Assembly: GCA_026004675.1 (NCBI GenBank)
Contig: BPJP01000004.1
Location: 124,001 to 188,000 of the forward strand
DNA: 64,000 nucleotides
Origin: Gemmatales bacterium
Lineage (GTDB): Bacteria; Planctomycetota; Planctomycetia; Gemmatales; Gemmataceae
Direction: 5' to 3'
The notes beneath the pieces are model-generated. The model had not been told where the DNA came from and did no database searches. It saw only the letters and a list, made by a program, of their open reading frames with translations. The position numbers and the translations under genes were made by a program. Within the stretch, counting starts at the first letter, position 1; each line of letters starts with the position of its first letter. Of this stretch, positions 44,595 to 53,945 are shown piece after piece.

Positions 44595-46382
44595 TTAGTC
44601 GGCGTTTTTGGTCATTTCCAGCGCCTCGGCCAGAGCGGCGGCTTTATCACTCAGGCTGTCCTCGGGATGCAGCTTCCGCAGCGATTCCGCCAGGCGAATC
44701 GACCAATGCTGCCGGGCACTCCGATAAAAGTCTTCGAACTCTCCTTCGGCATCGAGTTCGGCATCGGCCAGGACGAAAAGAAGAACTTCGAGAGCGGAGC
44801 GGATTTCCGGAGTCGAATCGGGCGAATTATAGATGGTCGAATAGAACGGGTGTTGCGTATTGATGATTAGCCGTTTTTGCACGCCTAGTCGTTCGCAGCG
44901 ATAGAACGGGCCTTCGGGAATAGGACGGAACTCGGCACGAAAAGGTCGGCTGGCTGTTTCGGCTTCTTTATCGGCAAGTGCCCGGGCGAGGGGCACACCG
45001 GTTTGTTCCGCAGCTAGCATTGCTTCCTGGCGGAGATTCTCCAGCGCTTGAGCCGCCTTTTGTGGCGACGGTTGTACTCGCTTGGGTTTGAGTTTTTCCG
45101 CTTCTTGCATAGCTTGTTCGCTGGGTCGAAGTCCATCCTGGCTGCAGCTACCCGCCGCTTCGATGGCCGCCGTCGATCGTTCGAATTCCTTGCGCAAATC
45201 GATAATGAGTTTGCGCAGGCCGGCCGCTTCCAACCTCGACCACATCGCTTCTGCAATAACAATCTGCTGCTTGCTCGTGGTGATGCCGAAAAAATCATCA
45301 AGCAGTGGATCGTAGTCGAGTTCTATTTTGATGTGGGCGTCGTGGTTTTGAAAGCGGGTCCACGGCGTCGTGGAAAGGCAGTCGATCTGCCTGCCGGCGC
45401 GGCACACCAGCAAGCCGTTGTATTCTTGCATGATGGCGAATCGGCTGTTCTTTTTGCCCTTTAGCGAATCGCGCGGGTTCGCCAAGTGGAAATTTGCAGG
45501 CAAAAACGACGCCCGCAACCGCACCCGTCCCTTGTGGCCGTCCACTTCGGCTTCCACAGGTTGGGTTTCGATCGCCCGAGCCATAACGGGCGTCTCGTTG
45601 TAAAACCGAGCTGTTTCCAGTTGGAATAACGGATCGACCGGATCGACCGCATCGCCGTGGACAAACAGGCGCGCCGACGGAATCCAATGGCGATAAACGA
45701 CACCGATTTGTTTGCGCAGCTTGTCGCGCAACACATTGGTTTGGACCCACCCGGAGGGAAGCCGATCCATTACTTCAAGAACGATGGCGGTGCCGGAGCC
45801 GAACGCGCTTGGATCGTGTTTGCCAGCGATACGATGTTGACAAAGAAAAGCAGGCAGCGAAGTTGGCCTGGCAGGCGAGATCTCGGCTTCTCCCTTTTGG
45901 CCAGCCCTTTTGGCCAGTTCATCGAGATCGACTGTGACCGCATACCAATCGTCCCCCGGCGTTTTGGAATAAACGGTGTAGCGTTTGGCGATACTGACAG
46001 CAGCGCTGGGCAGGCCGTAGCCGTACCGTCCGAAGCCGCTGCGATCGTTTTCCCGGTGGGTACCGCCCCAGGCGACCGCATAGCGGATCATTTCCGGCGG
46101 CATGCCATGCCCATTGTCGACGACAGCTATCATTTCCGGCTTGGCCTGCGCCTTGCCGCGAAACGCGAAAACCACATCGACCAAGGTCGCGCCGGCCTGA
46201 ATGGAATTGTCGATAAGTTCGTTCAACGCCGTCGCAGGGCTTTTGTATCCCAGGTCGCGAATACCCCGAAGAAAGGCATCGGCGAAGACAATGCTGAAAC
46301 CACGACGTCGCGTTTTTTGTCTGTTGACGTAATCGCGCTGGCGGTGCAAATCGTCAACGAGAATCGAATGCTCAGCCGCCAT
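44595..46382 (-). CDS. GHKL ATPase, MORC/Hsp90-like
   Basis: A 595-residue protein with an N-terminal GHKL ATPase: the N-box ALNELIDNSIQAGAT (Glu55, Asn59), DNGHGM at 89-94 and FGRYGYGLPSA at 117-127, an arrangement found in MORC-like and MutL/Hsp90-type ATPases. A second S5-like domain follows to about residue 370, with LRASFLPANFHL and NSRFAIMQEYNGLLVCRAGRQI. The rest is helical and lacks a histidine-kinase dimerisation domain, so it is not a sensor kinase. The family undergoes ATP-driven dimerisation; prokaryotic MORC-like genes occur in nuclease and restriction contexts. It begins 13 bases after the sigma factor gene, so they are cotranscribed. Confidence 0.82.
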   Translation of the reverse strand: MAAEHSILVDDLHRQRDYVNRQKTRRRGFSIVFADAFLRGIRDLGYKSPATALNELIDNSIQAGATLVDVVFAFRGKAQAKPEMIAVVDNGHGMPPEMIRYAVAWGGTHRENDRSGFGRYGYGLPSAAVSIAKRYTVYSKTPGDDWYAVTVDLDELAKRAGQKGEAEISPARPTSLPAFLCQHRIAGKHDPSAFGSGTAIVLEVMDRLPSGWVQTNVLRDKLRKQIGVVYRHWIPSARLFVHGDAVDPVDPLFQLETARFYNETPVMARAIETQPVEAEVDGHKGRVRLRASFLPANFHLANPRDSLKGKKNSRFAIMQEYNGLLVCRAGRQIDCLSTTPWTRFQNHDAHIKIELDYDPLLDDFFGITTSKQQIVIAEAMWSRLEAAGLRKLIIDLRKEFERSTAAIEAAGSCSQDGLRPSEQAMQEAEKLKPKRVQPSPQKAAQALENLRQEAMLAAEQTGVPLARALADKEAETASRPFRAEFRPIPEGPFYRCERLGVQKRLIINTQHPFYSTIYNSPDSTPEIRSALEVLLFVLADAELDAEGEFEDFYRSARQHWSIRLAESLRKLHPEDSLSDKAAALAEALEMTKNAD

Positions 46383-46395
46383 GATGACACCTTTT

Positions 46396-46998
46396 TTAAG
46401 ATAAGATATCGGCGAGGTCGCGGAAGTCCTTTCGGCCTCGCCTTTGGATTTCGCGAAATAGTTGGTTGATCCGCGCTGGCGTCAATCCCATGCGCCGGGC
46501 CGCTTCCACCTGCGACAACTCTTCGACAAACAATAGTTGTACCAGATCGCGCAAGCGCCCGACCCATCCTGCCACGCGGCGACGAACCTGCGACTGGACC
46601 TCTTGGCGGAGCAGGGCAGATAGCCCATCCTGCTCAGTGAATCGTCTGCCGGAACGATAAGTGGTTTCCTGTTGGCAAGGGCGTCGCCGCGCCCGCGAGC
46701 GCCTGGCTTCACTTACGAGCGCGTTTCGCAAGGAACGTCTCAAATAATGCTGAAAAGGAAAGCCGCTCTCCCTGCGATATTGATGTGCGGCACGGATCAA
46801 CGTAAGACGCGCTACCTGGGCAAAGTCCGCGCGCGAAGAGACGTCAGGTGAATAGCGCCGGGCCATCGCGTCGATCTCTGGTTCCCATGCTGCCAGCAAG
46901 GAAGAACAGGCGGTTTGCCATTCCTCGTTTCGGTTTTGAGAACGAATGCAGGCAAGCAAGTGCGGAAAATGGAGACGAGGACACGCCGAGTCCGTCAT
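46396..46998 (-). CDS. sigma-70 family RNA polymerase sigma factor
   Basis: A 200-residue sigma factor from ATG 46998 with GGAGG 8 bases upstream. Region 2 is visible (ARRYSPDVSSRADFAQVARL, HYLRRSLRNALVSEARR), and a C-terminal region-4 HTH (ELSQVEAARRMGLTPARINQLFREI) binds the -35 element. There is no membrane-anchored anti-sigma gene beside it. The 13-base gap to the downstream GHKL ATPase places both on one transcript. It is shorter than primary sigma factors and may be ECF-like; its targets are unknown. Confidence 0.82.
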   Translation of the reverse strand: MTDSACPRLHFPHLLACIRSQNRNEEWQTACSSLLAAWEPEIDAMARRYSPDVSSRADFAQVARLTLIRAAHQYRRESGFPFQHYLRRSLRNALVSEARRSRARRRPCQQETTYRSGRRFTEQDGLSALLRQEVQSQVRRRVAGWVGRLRDLVQLLFVEELSQVEAARRMGLTPARINQLFREIQRRGRKDFRDLADILS

Positions 46999-47317
46999 GG
47001 GCCGATCCTCCTGCAAAAGATGACAACTGCTACTGGAGGTTCGGCCTGGATTTCTGACCTTTACACGGCTCCCATTTTTCGGGCGCCCCGCAGGCGAAAC
47101 CTCGCTCGGCAGATTATACTCTCGCCAGCCGATAAAATTAAATCGATTCGACCTTCCTTTCGATCTTTTCCTCGCTTTTTCGAAGTGCCTCGATTTTCCA
47201 CCTGTATCGTTCTTTTTCTTGACTTTGAAAGCGGAATATCTCATACCATTCAGGCATGTCGGGAGACGAACGGCGTTCGATCGCGTAGATATTCTTCCTC
47301 TAACTGAACTGCTTTTT
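46999..47317. other. divergent promoter region between sigma factor and PLD nuclease
   Basis: No gene is evident in these 319 bases. It should hold the promoters of the sigma factor/GHKL transcript and of the PLD gene. I see no convincing paired -35/-10 boxes, although the segment near 47100-47240 is more A+T rich. If the sigma factor controls itself, its site would be here. Confidence 0.4.
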
Positions 47318-48007
47318 ATGACCGAAGCGGAATTCGACGCCTTTTTGCGACAATCACTAGAGGACCAGCGTTTTTCACGATCGGAAAAACAAGCTCTGGC
47401 GCAACACTTGGCGGACCTCGAAGCCGACAACGCGACGCTGGCTCGTTTTCGTCATCTCGTTTTCGAGCGTGCTCGCCGGATGGTCGACGAACCGAAGTGG
47501 CGAGAGCTTCTCGACTGGGTGGAATCGGTGATCAAGGCCCTGCAACCGAAACAATCGCCACCGTCGCCGACTATCCATGACGCTTGTTTTATTCCTGAAG
47601 ACGACGGCCCATGCCGAATCGTGGGATTGCTCGACCGGACGCGTCGCTGCGCGGAAATTTGCGTCTTCACCATTACCGACGATCGCATTGCCAATGCCAT
47701 CCTGCGCGCCAGTGACCGGGGCATCGGCGTGCGTATTATCACCGACAACGACAAGTCCGCTGATGAAGGGTCTGATATCGAGCGTTTGCGAGCCGCGGGC
47801 ATCGATATTCGTATGGATCGAACCGGCAATCACATGCATCACAAGTTTGCCATCTTCGACGAGGAAATCTTGTTAACAGGAAGTTATAACTGGACGAGGA
47901 GCGCAGCCCGCCATAACAAAGAAAACTTCATCGTGACGAATGACGCCAACCTGGTTGGGGCTTTTCGCCGGGAATTCGATAAGCTTTGGCAGGAATTCGC
48001 ACCGTGA
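47318..48007 (+). CDS. single-HKD phospholipase D-like nuclease/phosphodiesterase
   Basis: A 229-residue protein, ATG 47318. After a helical N-terminus (about 1-85), a PLD domain has the full HKD signature: His174, Lys176, Asp181 in HMHHKFAIFD, followed by GSYNWT with Ser189 and Asn191. With a single HKD it would act as a dimer, as in Nuc endonuclease and mitochondrial cardiolipin hydrolase/Zucchini. It has no secretion signal, so a nuclease role inside the cell is more likely than lipid hydrolysis. It is divergent from the sigma factor/GHKL operon, which may be functionally linked. There is no clear ribosome site. Confidence 0.85.
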   Translation: MTEAEFDAFLRQSLEDQRFSRSEKQALAQHLADLEADNATLARFRHLVFERARRMVDEPKWRELLDWVESVIKALQPKQSPPSPTIHDACFIPEDDGPCRIVGLLDRTRRCAEICVFTITDDRIANAILRASDRGIGVRIITDNDKSADEGSDIERLRAAGIDIRMDRTGNHMHHKFAIFDEEILLTGSYNWTRSAARHNKENFIVTNDANLVGAFRREFDKLWQEFAP

Positions 48008-48023
48008 AAGGGGTCGGTTCGAC

Positions 48024-48380
48024 CTACCGGCTAACCAGAAGGGCTGGCGACTCGGTACCAGCATCGCAGGAACAATTCTGGCGAAACGATCGCTGCCACT
48101 GTTGGTTGGTCGCTGGTGATTGGTAGTTCGGCTGGTAAGTATTCGGTGTTGCTGGTGGCACATAATTCGCTGGTGGAGCCGGCGTAGGGGCGGGTTGACC
48201 TGACGTGCACGAAGGACATGGGCAACAAACGCAAGGTGGCGGACAGCAGACGCACGGAGCAGGGCAATAAACCGGTATGCCCTCATGGCGATAACACCAC
48301 CGCTGGCAAAGTCGTTGGCAACCGACCGTGCTCAGAAATGCCAATGCCAGAATCCAGCCGATGCACTTTGTTCCAGGCAT
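48024..48380 (-). CDS. small cysteine- and proline-rich lipoprotein
   Basis: A 118-residue lipoprotein from ATG 48380, with GGGAGG six bases upstream. The signal is KCIGWILALAFLSTVGC, with Cys21 as the lipidation site. The mature protein has 13 to 14 further cysteines, most in a C/P cluster (CPAPCVCCPPPC-like, about residues 39-58), then a Pro/Ala/Asn/Tyr tail. Such clusters could bind metal or form disulfides at the surface; no known family is recognised. It lies convergent to the PLD gene and downstream of the large PQQ protein. Confidence 0.75.
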   Translation of the reverse strand: MPGTKCIGWILALAFLSTVGCQRLCQRWCYRHEGIPVYCPAPCVCCPPPCVCCPCPSCTSGQPAPTPAPPANYVPPATPNTYQPNYQSPATNQQWQRSFRQNCSCDAGTESPALLVSR

Positions 48381-48591
48381 CCTCGGCCTCCCTTCCGCGC
48401 CGCCTTATTCGCCAATGACTTGATTCGTGACAGCGCCATACATTTCGCAGACCGGCGGGTCAAGGGCAGATTTTTCCCTCGTCTTCTGCATCTCCCTTTC
48501 TTTTGCTTGTTTGCCTCAGTCTGTGCAGAAGGACGACGCCGCACTTTGGGATTCAGTGAACAAACTCTGCGGGAGTTGAGAAGGCCATTGT

Positions 48592-51500
48592 TCATTGGGC
48601 GAGTATTTCGACGCCGCACAAAAGCGCTTTGCCTTTCTTCGGCCTCAGACTAATCTGCAGGTCACGAAGAATGGCGACGTCTTTGAATTCTTTGCGAACA
48701 GTTCGGAATCGTCCGCCCGCCTCCTTGACGATATCGAAATCCGAAAGGACGGGTTTACCTTGAATGTGGACGTCGAAAATTCGTTCTCCGGGTTTCCGGT
48801 TTTCTGGCTCGGCAAAGTAGAGAATGACCGTGTATAGCTTTGCCTTTTCGAACGGTTCCTTGGTGACAGCAACGGTGACCGACTCGAGTGCCTGGGCGCC
48901 GGATGCCGTTACCCAGGGGAGTTGGCCTTTGACCAGCGCAGAATGACGGCGGAAGAAGTCCGGTTTTTCGGGGTGGATGTTGATATCGAGTGTGGGCGAT
49001 TTGCCTCCCACGCTGGGATATTCGAGCCAGAGGGTACCAGTGTCGGTTTTGCGATCGCCAGGAGCTCCGAAATTGATGCCTACCCGATTGACCAGGCTAG
49101 CGTCGCCGGAACCGAAGAATGTCCACATTTCGGCGTTGGGCATATGCACCAAGGCCAGTGAAGTCTGGTTTTGATAGCCGCAGGAGCAGGTTCGTGTGTA
49201 GTCGGGAGCGTTCAGGAGGCCACCGGCAACAATAAGGTTGTTGGTGCAACTAGAGCGAAAGCCGCCGAGATTCCCCGTCCCGCCGTCATTGCAGAGGTCG
49301 AAGAAACCTGCCGCGCCGGAACGAAAGGTGAGAAGGAACTCGGAGGCGGCTGGCATATTGCAGCCGTAATTGCGGGACCATTTCCACGGCACTTCTTTGC
49401 CGGAAATCGGGTCGATACGCATTTTCGGTTTGCCCGTCAGAAGATCGCAGCCTTGTCCGGCTAGGAGGATCGTGTCGCCGTGAAGCATGACCGGGCCGTC
49501 GAGGTCTTTGTTGTGCCATTTCACTTTGCCAGTTGCGGCTTGATAGACACGGATGCCATCGGCTTCATCGCGGATGACGTCTCGCGTTCGGAGGCCGTTT
49601 TCTACAAGCAAGTCGTATTTTTCGGAATAGGCAAGGGCAGTGCCGAAAACTTCTTTTTCGGTCTGCCAAAGCACGTCGCCGGTGGCAAGATCGAATGCCA
49701 GCAAGCGAGGCGCAAAGGACGGCTTTTTGCCTCGTCGCTTGATGCGGTCGAGTTCCGGTCCAGAGAGGCGATCGATGCAGTAGAGCCGATTCCCCCCAAT
49801 GCAGATGGAATTATGTCGGAACCCCAGTCGCGCGGATGCGGACCACAAAACTTTCCCTGTGTGCCGGTTCATGACGTAGAGAAGTCTGCTGGACGAATAG
49901 GTATCAAGGTTGCTGCCGCGAAGCTTGCTAGACGCTTCGTCCGGGATGAACGGGTCGCCGGCGCCGATCAAGTAGTCGTTGGCGGCATTGACATAAGCCC
50001 ATATCGGATGCTGGCCTGTTCGGGGATCGGCAGGTAGCCGGAATTCCGAAAGCACTCTGCCAGTCTTTGGATCGAGCCGAAGACAGACTTCGTCGGCGGC
50101 GACATAGATGCCATCTGATAGAGATACGTAATTCGCGCCACTACCGTTGGCACCAGGTTGATGAGCTGTGTCACTGTAACGAAGGCCAACGTTGGGAATG
50201 TAAGTTTCCCAAAGGATACGACCGGTGTAGATGTCAAGGCAGCGCATTTTATGAACGCCTTCGATGATGAGCCTGCCGTCGATGACCTGGGGCTGGGGCC
50301 CATGCCCGTGGCGCGGCAAAATGCCTTCATGAGACGAACCACCAAACCAAAGAAGGCCTAGCGGAGCCTTGACTAATCGGTCCTTGGAAACTCGTGTGTT
50401 GGCAGCATCAGCATGTTCGTGGGTCCAATTCGCGGAGCCGGGTAAAGGCCCTTCGCGGATCAGCAAGACAGCATCTGCCTGCTTGGTTACTCGTGCCTGT
50501 GGCAATCCGCGTACTACCGAGGCGACGTTCTTGGTTTCCGCTGGTAGCCGAAGAACGCCACCAAAGGGCCGGAGGCTTGCATACATCTTTTTCAATGCCG
50601 AATCGGTTGGCTCGATACCGGCAGATTTCCAGTCCTGCACGATCATCAAGTTGGCCAGATAGGGCGGCAAATGAGCGGAAGAAAGGGAATCGTTGTAAAC
50701 CGATATTCTGCTGCAGGGAACTCCTGCCGCGCGCAATCGCGCGCGGAATGCCTGTCCCTTTTTGCTGTCTGGTTCGATCACGATCAAATCCAGATCGCTC
50801 TGTTGAACAAGAGCAACGAGCACATCAGCATGGCCGATGCCCCAAGCGACGGCATAACCTGCTCGTACTCCGGTGGCGTCGATTATTCTCTTCGCTCGAG
50901 CGCTGCTTTCGCTGCCGACGGAGATGGGATTGAATTTCAATGAGTGCCGGACAGCCGGTCGCTTTTCGCCGCCGAAACAATACAGGGTTCCCTCTTTGGT
51001 CCCCACAAAAAGTCTGCCGGCGGCGGCCAGGATGGTGGCCGGGGTTCCCTGCAGTTTGTGTTCCCAAAGGATACGGCTTTCGGATTTCTCACCAGGAAGA
51101 CCTACGGCCCGGATGATACCAGGGGCACCGGCATAGAGGCATGAGCCGGCGACAATCATAGCCGTGGCATTCGGCAAATCGATCTCGCCAACTTTGGGGA
51201 TGGTCCACTGTCTGGTCTTGTAGCTTTTTCCTCGGCGGTCTTTCTTCGTGACCTCACGCCCTGTGGCTTTGGAAAGATCGAGGATATCGCACTTGTTGCC
51301 ACGGCTGACAAAGAGGAGAGGGTTGCCACCGGCGATAGGTTGGCCTGCTGAAGCAATGTATTGCCCCGTTTCGAGGTCGAACAAAGCGGAACCGTTGGCA
51401 TACAACTTCTCGGCTGCGAGGACTTCGCAGCCGCCACCCCGCTTGCCATTGGCAGCGAGTTCGTAATGCAGCAGTTTCCCGGTATTCCGGTCATAGCACG

Positions 51501-52263
51501 CAGGAACCGACCGCCCACCGGGGATGAGCAGCTTATCGCCGCTGATAACCAATGGCCCTTGTGGAGCGACACCAGCAAAGGAATCGGAATTATGCGGCTG
51601 TTTGACATAGATATTGCCGTCGCCGTCGTTGGTCCAAACGACCTGGCCGGTTTCGGCGTCAAGGCAATGAATAAAGACTCCCATGAAGGGCCAAATACCG
51701 GCGGCGAAATAGATTCGGTCTCCGCTCAACGCAGGGGCGCCTCTCGCCGGCCACGTAGAGATAAGCCGTTTGTTGCCAAGAATCCGGCGGCGTTGGGGTG
51801 CACCATAGAACTTCCATTTAAGCTTGCCCGAATCCGCTGACAGGCAATACAAGCAGCCGTCGTCACAGGCGAAGTAGACCCGATCTTTCCACGCTAGCGG
51901 TGCATAACGGATCGGACCTTCCGCCCAGTAAGTCCAGAGATTATCTCCCGTAGCGACGTCAAATGCAGACAAAGTGTCGTCATAAGCCGACGCAATGAAA
52001 AGTCGATCGCCCGCAACGATCGGTTGGTAGATGGAATCGAGTTCCATTTTGGGCTGATCAGGCCAGGCAGGTTCAAGAGGAGGAAACTCCCGGACCCACT
52101 GCAAATGCAAATGAGCAGGAAGCTGTTCCGGTGATTGAGCACTGCGCCGGGCGTCATGACGCCACATCGGCCAGTCGGCAGCAAGAAGAAAGGATGCGCT
52201 GCCGAACAAAACAGCAACAATAGCCAGCCTCGATATCGCCCATACCTTATGGCCGCTTCGCAT
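48592..52263 (-). CDS. secreted PQQ-like double propeller protein with inserted methyltransferase-like domain and malectin-like C-terminus
   Basis: A 1223-residue protein from ATG 52263 (GGAGAG upstream), with a signal peptide (SRLAIVAVLFGSASFLLAA). A first PQQ-like propeller spans about residues 35-440 (FDVATGDNLWTYW, LSADSGKLKWKFYG, LDAETGQVVWTNDG). Residues about 457-577 resemble a SAM-dependent methyltransferase fold (YAVAWGIGHADVLVAL, LDLIVIEPD, LPPYLANLMIVQD). A second propeller covers about 610-1040 (CLDIYTGRILWETY, VMNRHTGKVLWSAS, FDLATGDVLWQTE). The C-terminal 150 residues look malectin-like with DVHIQGKPVLSDFDI. PQQ residues are not assured. The substrate is unknown; a role in periplasmic oxidation or carbohydrate binding is inference. 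Confidence 0.85.
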   Translation of the reverse strand: MRSGHKVWAISRLAIVAVLFGSASFLLAADWPMWRHDARRSAQSPEQLPAHLHLQWVREFPPLEPAWPDQPKMELDSIYQPIVAGDRLFIASAYDDTLSAFDVATGDNLWTYWAEGPIRYAPLAWKDRVYFACDDGCLYCLSADSGKLKWKFYGAPQRRRILGNKRLISTWPARGAPALSGDRIYFAAGIWPFMGVFIHCLDAETGQVVWTNDGDGNIYVKQPHNSDSFAGVAPQGPLVISGDKLLIPGGRSVPACYDRNTGKLLHYELAANGKRGGGCEVLAAEKLYANGSALFDLETGQYIASAGQPIAGGNPLLFVSRGNKCDILDLSKATGREVTKKDRRGKSYKTRQWTIPKVGEIDLPNATAMIVAGSCLYAGAPGIIRAVGLPGEKSESRILWEHKLQGTPATILAAAGRLFVGTKEGTLYCFGGEKRPAVRHSLKFNPISVGSESSARAKRIIDATGVRAGYAVAWGIGHADVLVALVQQSDLDLIVIEPDSKKGQAFRARLRAAGVPCSRISVYNDSLSSAHLPPYLANLMIVQDWKSAGIEPTDSALKKMYASLRPFGGVLRLPAETKNVASVVRGLPQARVTKQADAVLLIREGPLPGSANWTHEHADAANTRVSKDRLVKAPLGLLWFGGSSHEGILPRHGHGPQPQVIDGRLIIEGVHKMRCLDIYTGRILWETYIPNVGLRYSDTAHQPGANGSGANYVSLSDGIYVAADEVCLRLDPKTGRVLSEFRLPADPRTGQHPIWAYVNAANDYLIGAGDPFIPDEASSKLRGSNLDTYSSSRLLYVMNRHTGKVLWSASARLGFRHNSICIGGNRLYCIDRLSGPELDRIKRRGKKPSFAPRLLAFDLATGDVLWQTEKEVFGTALAYSEKYDLLVENGLRTRDVIRDEADGIRVYQAATGKVKWHNKDLDGPVMLHGDTILLAGQGCDLLTGKPKMRIDPISGKEVPWKWSRNYGCNMPAASEFLLTFRSGAAGFFDLCNDGGTGNLGGFRSSCTNNLIVAGGLLNAPDYTRTCSCGYQNQTSLALVHMPNAEMWTFFGSGDASLVNRVGINFGAPGDRKTDTGTLWLEYPSVGGKSPTLDINIHPEKPDFFRRHSALVKGQLPWVTASGAQALESVTVAVTKEPFEKAKLYTVILYFAEPENRKPGERIFDVHIQGKPVLSDFDIVKEAGGRFRTVRKEFKDVAILRDLQISLRPKKGKALLCGVEILAQ

Positions 52264-52447
52264 GATGAACTCTCCGGCACGGAGTCCGAGAAAACAGTTG
52301 AGGTTAGTATCAGGTTGGAAGAGCATTGTATCGGCGCTCGCGTGCGTTACGCCAATGAAAAACGTGCGGAAAGGTGCAAGGGGGGGAGACACGAAAACGA
52401 GAAACCAGCTTGAGATAACCAGGAAACGTGTATTGGCCAGGTCGTTC

Positions 52448-53848
52448 TTATTTCGAGTTGTCGCCGGTTTGGGTTCGAAGTTTTTCCATCGTCAGCTTCA
52501 TGTGGTCGACGACTTTCTGGTACATCGGATTGCCGTAGAGATTATTGCGTTCCAAAGGATCTTTTTCGAGATCGTAGAGTTCGAATTCTTCAGGTGCCTC
52601 GAAGTAGTGGATGAATTTGAAAGGACCGCCTAGCGGCGATTTCGGTGTGCGGATGCCACGATGTTTTCGAACGTTTTGCGGTCCGGGGTTTTCGAAATAC
52701 TCGTACAGCCATCCTTCCTTTCGCCAGTCTTTGACGGCGGCCGCATCGGGAGCGAAAAGAGGCACGAGACTCAACCCCTGAATTTCCTTAGGAATGGGAA
52801 TTTCCGCCAATTGCAGCACCGTCGGGGCGATATCGACATTGAGCGCTGCGGAATCGCGCGTGCCGGGCTTGGGAATGGCTTTGGGATAACGAATGACCAG
52901 AGGGACACGGATCGATGGTTCGTGCATGAAACTATTGCCGAACATCCGCCACTCGCCTAGGAAATAGCCGTTGTCTGAGGTGAAGATGATAACGGTGTTA
53001 TCGAGTTTGTTCATGGCCTGCAAGACGGCATAAACCTTGCCGACGTTCTCATCGACCGCAACCAGTGTGGCGTAGTAGTCGCGGATGAAATCAAGGGAGC
53101 GAACGTCGGCGAATTCGCCAACGCGGTTCTTGGCATTGGTGAACGCCTTGGGCTTGCCAGGATAGTTCTTTTGGTCGTCGTCATAGGTTGCGGGCTTGGT
53201 AATTGGCACATTAGCAAACAAATCATGGTGCCGACGTGCTCGGATCCAGGGGCGATGGGGAGCATTGAACCAAAGGAACAGACAAAACGGCTTGTCTCGT
53301 TTCTTTTTCAGCCATTCGATGGCGTGTTGCGTAACGATGTCGTCAACGTAGCCCGAAAGGGATTGGGGCTTTCCGTCGCTGGCAAAGATGGTTGGGTTGA
53401 GATAGTCGTCAGAGTCGTAGGCGAAGAAGTAATCCCATTTGCGTTTGGCCAGATCCGGACCAAGTTTGGACTTGCCGCAAAAAGCGACTTCATAGCCTTT
53501 TTTTTCCTTTAGGAACTCAGGCAACAACAAGGTGGCGGCGGGGAGTTTGACATTCTGATTTTCCTTGACGCCGTGCGTGTGTGAGTACTGGCCAGTGAGG
53601 ATCGTGACGCGGCTCGGTGCACTCAACGAAGTCGTAACGAAGGCATTTTTGAATAGGAGTCCTTCTCGAGCGATCTTGTCGATATGGGGAGTTTGCAGGA
53701 TTTTGTTGCCGGCGCAGCTCAGGGCGTCCCATCGCTGATCGTCGGTGAGAAAGATGACGAAAGAAGGCAGTTCGGCCGAAAATGCAGGCAGCGCAAGGCA
53801 GCACCACACCATTCCCATTGCCGCGTAGCGCAGGCACCTGCGAGCCAT
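52448..53848 (-). CDS. sulfatase (serine-type)
   Basis: A 466-residue exported sulfatase with a signal peptide (MVWCCLALPAFSA). FVIFLTDDQRWD carries the metal-binding Asp36/37; the activation motif is SAPSR with Ser76 at the formylglycine position, so it needs an anaerobic-type radical-SAM maturase rather than the Cys-type FGE. Other family segments are GKSKLGPDL, LFLWFNAPHRPW and IFTSDNGYFLGE. The substrate (a sulfated glycan or ester) is unknown. AAGGAG precedes ATG 53848. Planctomycetes are rich in sulfatases. Confidence 0.94.
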   Translation of the reverse strand: MARRCLRYAAMGMVWCCLALPAFSAELPSFVIFLTDDQRWDALSCAGNKILQTPHIDKIAREGLLFKNAFVTTSLSAPSRVTILTGQYSHTHGVKENQNVKLPAATLLLPEFLKEKKGYEVAFCGKSKLGPDLAKRKWDYFFAYDSDDYLNPTIFASDGKPQSLSGYVDDIVTQHAIEWLKKKRDKPFCLFLWFNAPHRPWIRARRHHDLFANVPITKPATYDDDQKNYPGKPKAFTNAKNRVGEFADVRSLDFIRDYYATLVAVDENVGKVYAVLQAMNKLDNTVIIFTSDNGYFLGEWRMFGNSFMHEPSIRVPLVIRYPKAIPKPGTRDSAALNVDIAPTVLQLAEIPIPKEIQGLSLVPLFAPDAAAVKDWRKEGWLYEYFENPGPQNVRKHRGIRTPKSPLGGPFKFIHYFEAPEEFELYDLEKDPLERNNLYGNPMYQKVVDHMKLTMEKLRTQTGDNSK

Positions 53849-53945
53849 GATCGCTCCTTGTTCCCGTTGGTAAGCTCCCGATAAAACTGTGTTTCCTCCT
53901 CACGCATATCATGCGGAATGCCGCCATGCAAGCGCTTTGTCTCTT

